Origin: Actinotignum schaalii
GTDB taxonomy: Bacteria; Actinomycetota; Actinomycetes; Actinomycetales; Actinomycetaceae
NCBI GenBank assembly: GCA_946222725.1
Contig: CAMIHT010000017.1
Location: 1-14,157 of the forward strand
Direction: 5' to 3'
DNA length: 14,157 nt
Under the pieces are notes generated by a model. The model worked only from the letters and a program-made list of their open reading frames with translations, ran no database searches and was not told the DNA's origin. The position numbers were made by a program, and so were the translations under genes. Below, one piece after another: positions 6,936-14,152 of this stretch (positions within the stretch are counted from its first letter, which is position 1; the number at the start of each line of letters is the position of its first letter).

Positions 6936-8442
6936 AGCCAAAATATCCTTTCCCGCGCAGGGCAAATGCCCCGGCAACGTCGTCGGTGGTGGGCTGTGTA
7001 TGGCCTGCTAGATCTGCAAGGGTCCAAGCAACTCGCAGGATTTTATCCGCCGCCCGCATGCTGATGAGGCCGCGGGTGAGGGCCTCGCCCAGGCTCGCGC
7101 TTGAACTGGGTGCTAACTGGGTATGCGCACGGAGCCAGGTACCTGGTATCGCCGCGTTGATATCCCAGGTTTCAACCCGGAAGCGGTGGTGTTGGCGTTC
7201 ACGTGCTTCGCGCACCCGCGCCGCGACCGTTTCGCTGTTATCCCCACTACTGCCCGCGGCTAGTTCAGCCCGGCTAGGCCTGGGCAGATTCACTATGAGG
7301 TCGATGCGATCCCGGAGCGGGCCTCCGATGCGGTGCTGGTAGTGGGCGCGGTCTGCCCCCGAACAGGTACAGGAGGTTGGAGAATCAAGTAGCCTGCCGC
7401 ACCTGCACGGGTTTCCTGCTCCTACCAGTTGGAAACGGGCCGGGAAGCATACCGAGCCCTGGGCGCGGTGAATATGTACTTCTCCCGATTCCATGGGTTC
7501 GCGGAGGGACTGGATGGCTCTGGTGGTGAATTCGGGAAGTTCATCGAGGAAAAGTACACCGTGGTGCGCGAGGGAGATAGCGCCGGGACGGGGCCGGCTG
7601 CCTCCTCCCACCAGAGCGGTGGCACTTGAGGTGTGGTGGGGCGCCACGTAGGGAGGCCTGGTGGTAATCTCCTCAAATTGCCCGACGATGGAGCGAATGC
7701 TGGCACTTTCTACCGCTTGGGGGTGGGTGAGGGGAGGCATGATTCCGGGTAGCCGGGTTGCCAACATGGATTTGCCCACGCCGGGCGCCCCGATCATGAG
7801 AAGGTGGTGGCCACCCGCGGCAGCTATTTCCAAGGCGTGGCGGGCCAGGTATTGGCCCCGTACCTCAGCGAGGTCACCAATATCGCTGCTGGTACGGGGC
7901 TGTGATACCGGCACGGGTGGCGGTGGTGGCACCGAATCACTAGCAACTCCCAGGCGCTGCGCTATCTGGGTGATATGCCAGATTTCTCCCACTCGGATCT
8001 GGGCCAGCGCAGCTTCGGCTCCGCAACCGTGCGGAACGATGGCGTGCTGGAAGCCGTGGTGAGCGGCACCCAGCACGCACGGTAATACTCCCCGCACCGG
8101 GCGCACCGATCCGTCCAACCCTAATTCGCCTAGGAAGACGCTTCCGGGCGGCACGTGGGTACGGGCCTGCGCAGCGAGGATGGCGGCAGCGATCGCCACA
8201 TCGAAAGCGGTACCAACTTTCGGGGTATCTGCCGGAGACAGATTCACAGTGACGCGCCCGGCCGGGAAGGGGATCCGAGCCGCGGCGAAAGCGGCTCGGA
8301 TGCGTTCGCGTGATTCGCTCACCGCCGCATCGGGCAGGCCAACGATAGTGAAATTGGGCAGTCCCGAAAGGATCGCTACTTCCACCCGGATAGGCATGCC
8401 CCGGACACCGAGGATAGAGACGGTATGGGAGGTGCCAATCAT
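6922..8442 (-). CDS. comM: YifB/ComM family Mg-chelatase-like AAA ATPase
   Basis: ComM-type proteins are hexameric helicases that promote branch migration when transformed DNA is integrated. The 506-residue product has an N-terminal Lon-protease-like fold domain (about 1-165; VNLSPAD and VGTAFDVAIA match the family), a Pro-rich linker (172-178) and an AAA core. Walker A is GAPGVGKS (218-225) and Walker B is VLFLDE (296-301). A Cys cluster, GNPCRCG followed by CTC (C346, C348, C358, C360), matches the four-Cys pattern of the family. The Mg-chelatase C-terminal domain follows. ATG 8442 overlaps the yraN stop as ATGA, which rejects the 36-residue longer form. It is coupled on its other side to dprA. 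Confidence 0.93.
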   Translation of the reverse strand: MIGTSHTVSILGVRGMPIRVEVAILSGLPNFTIVGLPDAAVSESRERIRAAFAAARIPFPAGRVTVNLSPADTPKVGTAFDVAIAAAILAAQARTHVPPGSVFLGELGLDGSVRPVRGVLPCVLGAAHHGFQHAIVPHGCGAEAALAQIRVGEIWHITQIAQRLGVASDSVPPPPPVPVSQPRTSSDIGDLAEVRGQYLARHALEIAAAGGHHLLMIGAPGVGKSMLATRLPGIMPPLTHPQAVESASIRSIVGQFEEITTRPPYVAPHHTSSATALVGGGSRPRPGAISLAHHGVLFLDELPEFTTRAIQSLREPMESGEVHIHRAQGSVCFPARFQLVGAGNPCRCGRLLDSPTSCTCSGADRAHYQHRIGGPLRDRIDLIVNLPRPSRAELAAGSSGDNSETVAARVREARERQHHRFRVETWDINAAIPGTWLRAHTQLAPSSSASLGEALTRGLISMRAADKILRVAWTLADLAGHTQPTTDDVAGAFALRGKGYFGYDGG

Positions 8443-8864
8443 GAGGCGTTCCGCAGATGGTCGATAGTGACGGGACCGGAGGTGGGCACGTTCACGGCCA
8501 CGATATCCACCGCGAGTGCGGGGTAGTTTCCACCTTCTACGTGGAGCCACTGCGCCAGAAGATGGCGAATCCTGCGATATTTTTCGGTACTAACGGCCAG
8601 AGGAGCGGGAACCGTATTCCGCCCGCGGCGGGTTTTCACCTCAACCGCAACCAGTGCGCCGCTGGGTTCTTCGCGGCATACCAGGTCAATTTCCCCGCAC
8701 CGGCATCTCCAATTCTGGGCCAGCACGTGGTAGCCGCGCTCCCGCACATATGCGGCGGCCACGTTTTCTCCCCATTCTCCTACCTCCCGAGTGGTGGCGG
8801 AAGGAGGAAGTGGGGCGAGCTCGTTGCGAGCAATGGTGGCATGCAAAGTTTCACACTGGTACAT
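8439..8864 (-). CDS. yraN: YraN family (UPF0102) nuclease-like protein
   Basis: The 141-residue product belongs to UPF0102, a family with a restriction-endonuclease-like fold and no settled role. The family core is visible: GEWGENVAAAYVRERGYHVL (29-48), then CRCGEIDLVCRE and VAVEVKTRRG. The E-I-D and E-V-K residues fit a PD-(D/E)xK-type active site. The first 25 residues, before the conserved core, are unusually long for the family. ATG 8864 has only AGGGGC immediately before it, a poor spacing, so the start is uncertain. The stop overlaps the comM start. A DNA-processing role fits the neighbours comM, dprA and xerC, but this is inference. Confidence 0.88.
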   Translation of the reverse strand: MYQCETLHATIARNELAPLPPSATTREVGEWGENVAAAYVRERGYHVLAQNWRCRCGEIDLVCREEPSGALVAVEVKTRRGRNTVPAPLAVSTEKYRRIRHLLAQWLHVEGGNYPALAVDIVAVNVPTSGPVTIDHLRNAS

Positions 8865-8993
8865 GCCCCTAGTGTGACGCGGATATTACCAATGGTGGCT
8901 CGGGCGGTGCGCTACTGGGGATAGCGTCGTCGTTTCAGATACCTGTGGATAAACGTAAGCTTCGCCAGAGCTCACGACGCAACGTTCTCCCGA
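8865..8993. other. Gap between the DUF2469 gene and yraN, with one DnaA-box sequence
   Basis: This 129-bp gap is the longest on the - strand side apart from the rplS flanks. It must hold either a promoter for yraN or read-through sequence; I could not identify a convincing promoter or terminator. TGTGGATAA at 8944-8952 is a perfect DnaA-box 9-mer (TTATCCACA on the - strand). A small inverted repeat CGCTA/TAGCG lies at 8910-8926. Confidence 0.45.
8944..8952 (-). promoter_or_regulatory. Possible DnaA box
   Basis: The - strand reads TTATCCACA, identical to the classical DnaA-box consensus, and it lies in an intergenic gap. A single box is weak evidence. It could be a DnaA-titrating or regulatory site, or chance. 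Confidence 0.35.
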
Positions 8994-9317
8994 TTAAAGC
9001 GAGGAACCAGGAAGATCAAGTTCCCGAGTAATATCGGTTTGGTTGAGCTCTTCGATATTGACGTCTTTAAAAGTCACCACCCGTACCGAACGAATGAAAC
9101 GGGATGTGCGGTAGATATCCCACACCCACGCATCGCTCAGGTTCACCTCGAAAAACACGTCACCTGCAGTCGAGGATCGTACTTTCACGTCTACGTCATT
9201 GGCCAAGTAAAAACGCCGTTCGGTTTCCACCACGTAGCGGAAAATCTTCACAACATCGCGGTACTCGCGATATAACGCGAGTTCCAGTTCGGCTTCGTAG
9301 CCGTCAATCTCGCTCAT
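8994..9317 (-). CDS. DUF2469 domain-containing protein
   Basis: A 107-residue, strongly acidic protein of the DUF2469 family, which is found in actinobacteria next to rnhB. I recognise the family from the pattern YEAELELALYREYRDVV near the start, the ETERRFYLAN block and the VKVRSS...FFEVNLSDAWVWD block. No enzyme motif, signal peptide or membrane segment is visible, so it should be cytoplasmic. Function is unknown. ATG 9317 overlaps the rnhB stop by one base (TAATG), and AAGGAG within the end of rnhB gives an excellent ribosome binding site, so the two genes are translationally coupled. The conserved pairing with rnhB suggests a nucleic-acid or ribosome-linked role, but nothing in the sequence proves it. 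Confidence 0.9.
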   Translation of the reverse strand: MSEIDGYEAELELALYREYRDVVKIFRYVVETERRFYLANDVDVKVRSSTAGDVFFEVNLSDAWVWDIYRTSRFIRSVRVVTFKDVNIEELNQTDITRELDLPGSSL

Positions 9318-9994
9318 TATTCACTCCTTACCGCGGGCAAATGCCACGACATTCGATGATACGGGCTCGGCCCCACCTGCGCGATGGCGTGGAGGTGAGC
9401 ACGGGTACCGTACCCTTTATTATGTTCCCAATCGTAATCGGGGAAATCTTTCGCGAGTGCCTCCATATAGCGGTCTCGCTCAACTTTAGCGACGACGGAT
9501 GCCGCGGCAATCCCGGCGCAGGAAGCATCCCCCTTAATCACGGTGGTGACCGGAAGCTGCGGGACCGTCGGTTCGGCATCGAAGAGGGAATCTTGGTCCC
9601 ACCAATTGTGTTTTCCGTCTAAGAGAACAGCATCGGGGCGTAATCCGGATTTCTCCAACTGGGCGAGGGCATCCGCAGCCGCACATCGCAAGGCTTCAAT
9701 AATTCCCACCGTGTCGATCACACTGGCGGCTGCGCTTCCCACCGCTACCGCGAGCGGCCAGTCGCGGGCAGCCTGGTAGATCGTTTCCCGCCGGTGCGCA
9801 CTCAGCATTTTTGAATCCCGTAATCCGGCTGGGAAGTCATCCGGAGTGCTCCCATCCAGGAGAGCAATACCCACGCAGACCGGTCCGGCGATGGCACCGC
9901 GACCCACTTCATCCACTGCGGCGAGAATACCCCCGCCGCGTGCCTCGAGCCGCGCCAATAGTTCTTTTTCGACTGTGCGATCAGGTTCCTGCAC
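9317..9994 (-). CDS. rnhB: Ribonuclease HII
   Basis: RNase HII removes ribonucleotides from DNA by cutting the RNA strand of RNA-DNA hybrids. The 225-residue product begins the fold with AAVDEVGRGAIAGPV, giving catalytic D28 and E29 and the GRG motif (31-33) that recognises the RNA-DNA junction. Further family blocks are LRDSKMLS (58-65), LLDG with D126, KGDASCAGIAAASVVAKVERD (split around 154-174) and the C-terminal NKGYGT...HR.SW block. Length is normal. The start codon is GTG at 9994, six bases after the lepB stop, so the gene is in the same unit as lepB. No membrane segment or odd feature is seen. Confidence 0.95.
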   Translation of the reverse strand: MQEPDRTVEKELLARLEARGGGILAAVDEVGRGAIAGPVCVGIALLDGSTPDDFPAGLRDSKMLSAHRRETIYQAARDWPLAVAVGSAAASVIDTVGIIEALRCAAADALAQLEKSGLRPDAVLLDGKHNWWDQDSLFDAEPTVPQLPVTTVIKGDASCAGIAAASVVAKVERDRYMEALAKDFPDYDWEHNKGYGTRAHLHAIAQVGPSPYHRMSWHLPAVRSE

Positions 9995-9999
9995 GCGTA

Positions 10000-11346
10000 C
10001 TACCTGCCCTGCCCGGAAAGCACAGCAAGGGGAAGCCCCGGCTGGGCCGCCGTGGCTGAATATAAGGAACGCGGATCAACTGGATTTTCTGGCAGTGCCA
10101 CCCGCGCCCCCGCGGGTGTGGCCGGTTCGGGGACACCGGAAAAAACGTGGCTCATATCGGGCAGACGCCCGTGACGGCTCCACGGTGAGAAAACGTACCA
10201 GGCCCGGCCCACAACGTTTTCTACCGGCACGAATCCGTTTCCGGATTCACGCTGATGCCACCGCGAATCTTTCGAATTGGCGCGGTTATCCCCCATCATC
10301 CACAGGTACCCTTCCGGAACCTTCACCTCAAATTTCTGCAAAGAAGGCGACACCCCGTAATTGAGATATTCCTCCGTGATCGGCACGCCATTGACCTGCA
10401 CGCGACCATCTTCCCCGCAGCAGCTGACGGTATCCCCACCTTTAGCGATAATTCGTTTCACCAGGTAGTGGCCAGAATCTGCCGGAAGAAGCCCGATGCC
10501 TTGCAGGATCCGAGTTCCGGTTTGGGCAATCCAGGACCGGTTTTCTTCCACATCATCAAGCCATCCACCCGGATCCACAAAGACCACGATATCGCCACGG
10601 CGTAACTCCTCATTATCGGTCACCATCCGGTTGACAAAAAACTTATCCCCGGTACTCAACGTGGTTTCCATGGAACCGGAAGGCACATTAAAAGCTTGTA
10701 TAAAGAAAGTTTTTATGATGACGGAGACGAGAAGAACGACGGCGACAGTGAGGGCCATCTCCACTACGCTACGCAGGCGCGAGTTACGCACGGGGGCTTC
10801 CCGGGTGTCCGCCTCGGGGCGCACCGGGGCCACCTCGGGAGGGTAGGAGGGAGGCTGCTCCGTATTGGCAGCGGAGGACTGACCGTCCGTTGTATTCATG
10901 GTTACTCCTCCGTGGTTCACATATGCTTCCGCTCGGGCGAGTTCATCTCGCAACGCATCGGCGTAGAGACCTTCATCCGCGTTCGAGAGCTGTTCCGTGA
11001 GCGTTAGCCTTAAGCGGGCTTCAACTGCATTTATCTTAGCGGGCCCCTCCGACACGTTTTTTGCCCCGTTAGATTCCGGTGGTGTAGACAAGCAAGGCTG
11101 CGGCTCTGGCTCTGGCGCCGAATGCTCCGCTGCCCTCACTGCAGGTTGCGGGGCCTGCAATTCTGCCCCATCAAAGAGGTCGTCAAGCTCCGGTAGTTCG
11201 TCCACATCCGGTACCGCTTGCAGGTTCTGTACCTCAGGTGCGGGAGCGGCCCTGCGACCACGAACCTGGCTCCGGTGGGTCCGCCCTGCCGGCCACCGCG
11301 AGGCATCCTCCGACGCCCGTGACCCGCCTGACGTGCCCTCGCCCAT
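10000..11346 (-). CDS. lepB: Signal peptidase I, with long N-terminal extension (two possible starts)
   Basis: Signal peptidase I removes signal peptides outside the membrane. The short form from ATG 10899 (299 residues) is the normal length: one membrane helix (about 47-70), catalytic Ser76 in PSGSM, Lys148 in YLVKRI, and GDNRANSKDSR (203-213). The frame stays open upstream to ATG 11346, which has GGAGG at ideal spacing and would give 448 residues. The added 149 residues are acidic and Pro-rich (DELPELDDLFD) and end in a predicted helical stretch, with coding-like codon use. ATG 10899 also has a very strong site (GGAGGAG). Both forms may be made. The long form starts just after the rplS terminator. 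The stop lies six bases before rnhB. Confidence 0.9.
   Translation of the reverse strand: MGEGTSGGSRASEDASRWPAGRTHRSQVRGRRAAPAPEVQNLQAVPDVDELPELDDLFDGAELQAPQPAVRAAEHSAPEPEPQPCLSTPPESNGAKNVSEGPAKINAVEARLRLTLTEQLSNADEGLYADALRDELARAEAYVNHGGVTMNTTDGQSSAANTEQPPSYPPEVAPVRPEADTREAPVRNSRLRSVVEMALTVAVVLLVSVIIKTFFIQAFNVPSGSMETTLSTGDKFFVNRMVTDNEELRRGDIVVFVDPGGWLDDVEENRSWIAQTGTRILQGIGLLPADSGHYLVKRIIAKGGDTVSCCGEDGRVQVNGVPITEEYLNYGVSPSLQKFEVKVPEGYLWMMGDNRANSKDSRWHQRESGNGFVPVENVVGRAWYVFSPWSRHGRLPDMSHVFSGVPEPATPAGARVALPENPVDPRSLYSATAAQPGLPLAVLSGQGR
10897..10912 (-). promoter_or_regulatory. Strong internal ribosome binding site and ATG in lepB
   Basis: Reading the - strand, GGAGGAGTAACC precedes ATG at 10899-10897. 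The spacing is near ideal. Translation from here gives a canonical-length signal peptidase, so it may be the main start, with the upstream in-frame region as an alternative longer product. Confidence 0.65.
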
Positions 11347-11357
11347 ACGCCCCTCCG

Positions 11358-11372
11358 CCCCTGCATTAGATA
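11358..11372 (-). promoter_or_regulatory. Possible -10 element for lepB
   Basis: TATCTAAT on the - strand (11372-11365) lies downstream of the rplS terminator and about 18-25 bases before ATG 11346. Transcription from here would leave a short leader containing GGAGG. I found no good -35 box, so this is tentative. Confidence 0.28.
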
Positions 11373-11443
11373 AAAGATACGCGTATTCCATGCTACCAGC
11401 GCACGTGAACGTACCTAGGGTTATCGGCCCGGGGTGCCCCAGA

Positions 11444-11476
11444 TAAAAATGGACCCGCACCGGGGCGCGGGTCCAT
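11444..11476 (-). terminator. Intrinsic terminator of rplS
   Basis: On the - strand the stem ATGGACCCGC / GCGGGTCCAT (11476-11467 with 11458-11449) pairs perfectly over 10 bp around an 8-base loop and is followed by TTTTTATC. It lies 28 bases after the rplS stop. It separates rplS from the lepB unit, so lepB needs its own promoter or read-through. Confidence 0.92.
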
Positions 11477-11503
11477 ATGTGAACGAGAACTTCGTACCGT
11501 TCC

Positions 11504-11857
11504 TTACTTGGAATCGGTGCGACGTTCGCGAATCTTCGCTGCCTTACCGTGGCGATCACGCAGGTAGTACAGCTTGGCGCGACGCACCCGACCGCGGGTA
11601 ATCACTTCGATGGATTCAATGGAGGGGGAATGCACCGGGAACTTACGCTCCACGCCCACCCCGAAGGAAATCTTGCGGACATCGAAGGTGGCGCGCAGGC
11701 CATCACCCTGGCGGGCAATAACAACACCCTGGAACGCCTGGGTACGGGTGCGGTTACCTTCCACGACGCGCACGTTCACACGCACGGTGTCACCGGCGCG
11801 GAAATCGGGGATATCGTCGCGCAAACGCGAAGCATCAACTACATCAAGAGTCTGCAT
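11504..11857 (-). CDS. rplS: 50S ribosomal protein L19
   Basis: L19 is a ribosomal protein at the interface between the 30S and 50S subunits. The 117-residue product is of normal length and matches the family over its whole span: the start [20 protein letters not shown], the [23 protein letters not shown] block, [21 protein letters not shown], and the basic C-terminal [27 protein letters not shown] 11857 is preceded by GGAAAG at slightly long spacing. It is separated from trmD by a 120-bp gap with a possible leader hairpin and is closed by a strong intrinsic terminator, so it may be transcribed alone as well as from the rimM-trmD operon. Confidence 0.97.
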   Translation of the reverse strand: MQTLDVVDASRLRDDIPDFRAGDTVRVNVRVVEGNRTRTQAFQGVVIARQGDGLRATFDVRKISFGVGVERKFPVHSPSIESIEVITRGRVRRAKLYYLRDRHGKAAKIRERRTDSK

Positions 11858-11977
11858 TATTCATTCACTTTCCGCCTCTGCACGCAGGCCAGGGGCGCTG
11901 TTATCGGTTAAGATCTCGCCGATGCGCGACCCCCTGCGGCAGGCACAGCGCATTATGAAAGCGAGGAAACTCCACTA
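11858..11977 (-). promoter_or_regulatory. Possible rplS promoter and leader
   Basis: The 120 bp between the trmD stop and rplS contain no gene. CATAAT on the - strand (11957-11952) is a plausible -10 element, giving a leader of about 88 nt, though no clear -35 box is seen. The leader would contain the nested hairpin at 11890-11936. Confidence 0.35.
11890..11936 (-). ncRNA. Candidate structured leader of rplS
   Basis: On the - strand transcript three nested stems can form: CAGGGG with CCCCTG (11936-11931 with 11895-11890), CGC with GCG (11928-11926 with 11898-11896) and ATCGG with CCGAT (11923-11919 with 11907-11903). They close an 11-base loop and leave small internal loops. That is 14 base pairs in 47 nt. 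No T-run follows, so it is not an intrinsic terminator. Ribosomal-protein leaders often bind their own product, so autoregulation by L19 is possible, but I know of no described actinobacterial example and did not match any known motif. Confidence 0.35.
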
Positions 11978-13495
11978 TTATGCCACAGTCAGCGGACAGG
12001 CAAAAATGAGATCCGAGTTGATTACCTCACCCACCCGGAATTCTCGGGTTGCTACCTTTCGGAAACCGCACCGTTTGTAGAATCGTTGCGCGCGTCGGTT
12101 GTCTTTATTTGTTCCGAGCCACAGGTACGGTGCGGACGCCACCTCGGCATCAAGTATTCTGTCTCGGCACGCCTCCACCGTTGCCTGCCAGAGCAGATCC
12201 GCTACCCCGCTCCCGTGCCAGCTGCGCTCCACGTAGAACTTTGAGAGCTCAAGCAACGGGCCCTTCCGCTCCGGAAGATGCATAACTGGCGCACCGTCCT
12301 CACGCCCGGCGACGTCGTCGCCGCCCATTCCCACCGCGCTATCGGGAAGCAACGTGAGACTGTACCCCAGCAATTCGCCGCGCGACTCTCCGCTCGCGGC
12401 ACGCACTACCACCGTCACCCAGTGGGGGTCGGCAAGGTATTTTTCGAAAGACTCCACGGAAAGATTCGTCGCCTCGAACGCGGCAATATCCGCTTCGCTA
12501 AGATAACGCGGGCAGGCATCGGGGAAGGTGCGGGTAGCCAGCTGCGCCAGCTCGGTTGCGGTGCGCCGCCATTCTCCGTTGCGAACTTCTCCGTCCGGCA
12601 GCCTCCCGTTCTTGAGTGTCTCGCCCGAAAGCATTTCGCCCGGGACTACCCCATCCCCGGAAACAACAGCGCCCGCCACCCCCAGGACCTCAGTATCCAC
12701 CGCCACCGGGTGGGCGTCACTGGTGCGCCACACATAGCCCGCCGCCGCGAGCGCCGGCCGGTCGTGTTTGTCCAGCTGCGAGGTATCTAGCTCCGCGATC
12801 ATATCGGGACGGCGCGCAGCGGTGCGCGCGAGAGCTTCGTCGCGCCGGTAGCGCGCCACCGCCCCGTGATTGCCGCTGAGCAGTACTGCGGGCACCTCGA
12901 ACTCACGCCAGCGCACCGGGCGGGTGTAGACACGGTATTCGAGCAGACCGGCCGCACCGTGCGATTCTTCCACGAGGGACTCTGGGTTCCCCACCATCCC
13001 GGGAATGAGGCGGGTAACCGCCTCCACGAGAGCCACTGCCGCCACTTCCCCACCGTTGAGAACATAATCTCCGAGAGAAAACTCCTCTACGCGCACACCC
13101 CGCCCACGATAGTGCTCAGCTACCCGCGCATCAATTCCCTCGTAGCGCCCGCAGGCGATGATGATGCGCTCCCGGGTGGCCAGGTCTTCCACGAGGCGCT
13201 GAGTGAGGGGCCGCCCAGACGGGGTGGGAATAGCAAGGGTGATTGTTTCCGGAGAGCTCGGGCCGATGAGGTCATCGAGAGCACGACCCCAAACATCCGG
13301 TTTCATGACCATGCCAGCCCCGCCTCCGATGGGGGTATCGTCCACGGTGCGGTGGATGTCGCTGGTCCAGTCGCGCAGATTGTGGGTGCGAATATCAACG
13401 ACGCCGCGACGGCGCGCCTTGCCCACCAGCGATAAATCGAGCACGTCGAAGAATTCCGGAAAAACGGAAACGAGGTCAATGCGCAAGCTCGCCAT
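11978..13495 (-). CDS. trmD: tRNA (guanine-37-N1) methyltransferase TrmD fused to a GNAT acetyltransferase domain
   Basis: TrmD places m1G at position 37 of tRNAs to prevent frameshifts. The 505-residue product is about twice the usual length. Residues 1-255 are a complete TrmD: GGGAGMVMKPDV (57-68), the knot motifs ACGRYEGID (114-122) and LGDYVLNGGE (141-150, with the catalytic Asp143), and LLSGNH (205-210). A Gly-rich linker runs from about 262 to 310. Residues 313-505 form a GNAT domain: LSKFYVERSWHGSGVADLL (417-435) matches the acetyl-CoA-binding motif, and NKDNRRAQRFYKRCGFRKV (463-481) the following strand-helix block. The frame is continuous and no internal start has a strong ribosome binding site, so a true fusion is likely. 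ATG 13495 overlaps the rimM stop by one base. The acetylated substrate is unknown. Confidence 0.92.
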   Translation of the reverse strand: MASLRIDLVSVFPEFFDVLDLSLVGKARRRGVVDIRTHNLRDWTSDIHRTVDDTPIGGGAGMVMKPDVWGRALDDLIGPSSPETITLAIPTPSGRPLTQRLVEDLATRERIIIACGRYEGIDARVAEHYRGRGVRVEEFSLGDYVLNGGEVAAVALVEAVTRLIPGMVGNPESLVEESHGAAGLLEYRVYTRPVRWREFEVPAVLLSGNHGAVARYRRDEALARTAARRPDMIAELDTSQLDKHDRPALAAAGYVWRTSDAHPVAVDTEVLGVAGAVVSGDGVVPGEMLSGETLKNGRLPDGEVRNGEWRRTATELAQLATRTFPDACPRYLSEADIAAFEATNLSVESFEKYLADPHWVTVVVRAASGESRGELLGYSLTLLPDSAVGMGGDDVAGREDGAPVMHLPERKGPLLELSKFYVERSWHGSGVADLLWQATVEACRDRILDAEVASAPYLWLGTNKDNRRAQRFYKRCGFRKVATREFRVGEVINSDLIFACPLTVA

Positions 13496-14115
13496 TACTT
13501 CACTTCCTCAGCGCTGTTTTCCTCCGTCATGCTTTCTTCGGCGGCGCTGAGTGCGTCCCCGGCTGCGCTGAGTGCGCCGGCCAGGTCATCACCATCCACT
13601 ACGATCATGTCATCTTCGGAAAAAAGCCCGGCCGGGGCATCAACCACGATGCAGTGGTCATCCAGATCCACCGCCGTCACGATCTCACGCACGAAGGGCA
13701 CGCGGGTAATCCGGCCATCCGGCTCACGCACCACCAGGATATCCTGGGCGGGGCCGTTTTCTAAGCCGGTAATAATACCGAGCTCGTAACCTTCTGGGTC
13801 GAGGACTTCCAGACCGCGTAGCTCATGGGCATAATAGGCATCTTCTTCGGGCTCATCCTCATCAGTTTCCACGACGAGACGCACCCCTCGCAGCGCTTCT
13901 GCGGTGTCACGCGTGGTGGATTCAGCGAAGAGCGCGTAGGTAATTCCTCGGTATTCTCGAGTGCGAGTGATGGTGAGCGGCCCGAAATCCGCCGGATCTG
14001 TTTCCAGCTGGGTCCCCACAGCGAGGCGGCGCGCGGGCGAATCTGTGCGAACATCCAAACGGACTTCCCCTTTAAGCCCGTGCGGCGCCCCGATAATAGC
14101 TACCGTCAGTTGCAT
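13495..14115 (-). CDS. rimM: Ribosome maturation factor RimM
   Basis: RimM helps assemble the head of the 30S subunit by binding S19. The 206-residue product has an N-terminal RimM domain (about 1-88, with VAIIGAPHGLKGEVRLDV typical of the family start) and a C-terminal PRC-barrel (about 92-170, with DAYYAHELRGLEVLD and the TGLENGPAQDILVV block). The last 30 residues are a low-complexity Ala/Glu-rich tail. ATG 14115 has AAGGA at ideal spacing (reading the - strand). The stop overlaps the trmD start as TAATG, the usual rimM-trmD coupling. A hairpin just upstream could sit in its leader. Confidence 0.95.
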   Translation of the reverse strand: MQLTVAIIGAPHGLKGEVRLDVRTDSPARRLAVGTQLETDPADFGPLTITRTREYRGITYALFAESTTRDTAEALRGVRLVVETDEDEPEEDAYYAHELRGLEVLDPEGYELGIITGLENGPAQDILVVREPDGRITRVPFVREIVTAVDLDDHCIVVDAPAGLFSEDDMIVVDGDDLAGALSAAGDALSAAEESMTEENSAEEVK

Positions 14116-14130
14116 CGTGTCCTTCTCTCA

Positions 14131-14152
14131 GTTCCCGCACGCGGTGGGGAAC
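14131..14152. repeat. Inverted repeat upstream of rimM
   Basis: GTTCCC (14131-14136) pairs with GGGAAC (14147-14152) and CAC (14138-14140) with GTG (14144-14146), leaving a bulged G and a 3-base loop. That gives 9 bp. No T-run follows on either strand. It lies between rimM's ribosome binding site and whatever gene precedes it beyond the window, so it may be a leader hairpin or part of the end of that gene. Confidence 0.4.

Noticed and set aside
5568..8442. A dedicated natural-competence operon
   Set aside because: dprA and comM are widely conserved in non-competent actinobacteria, and no uptake or pilus gene is present in the window.
8443..8550. 36-residue N-terminal extension of ComM
   Set aside because: It overlaps yraN in another frame and is not family-like; ATG 8442 overlaps the yraN stop and matches the conserved start.
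8457..8924. 155-codon + strand frame opposite yraN
   Set aside because: No domain is recognisable; it is a shadow of yraN, whose family core is clear.
10290..10305. CATCCACAG in lepB as a DnaA box
   Set aside because: It differs from the consensus and lies within conserved coding sequence (MMGDN region of signal peptidase).
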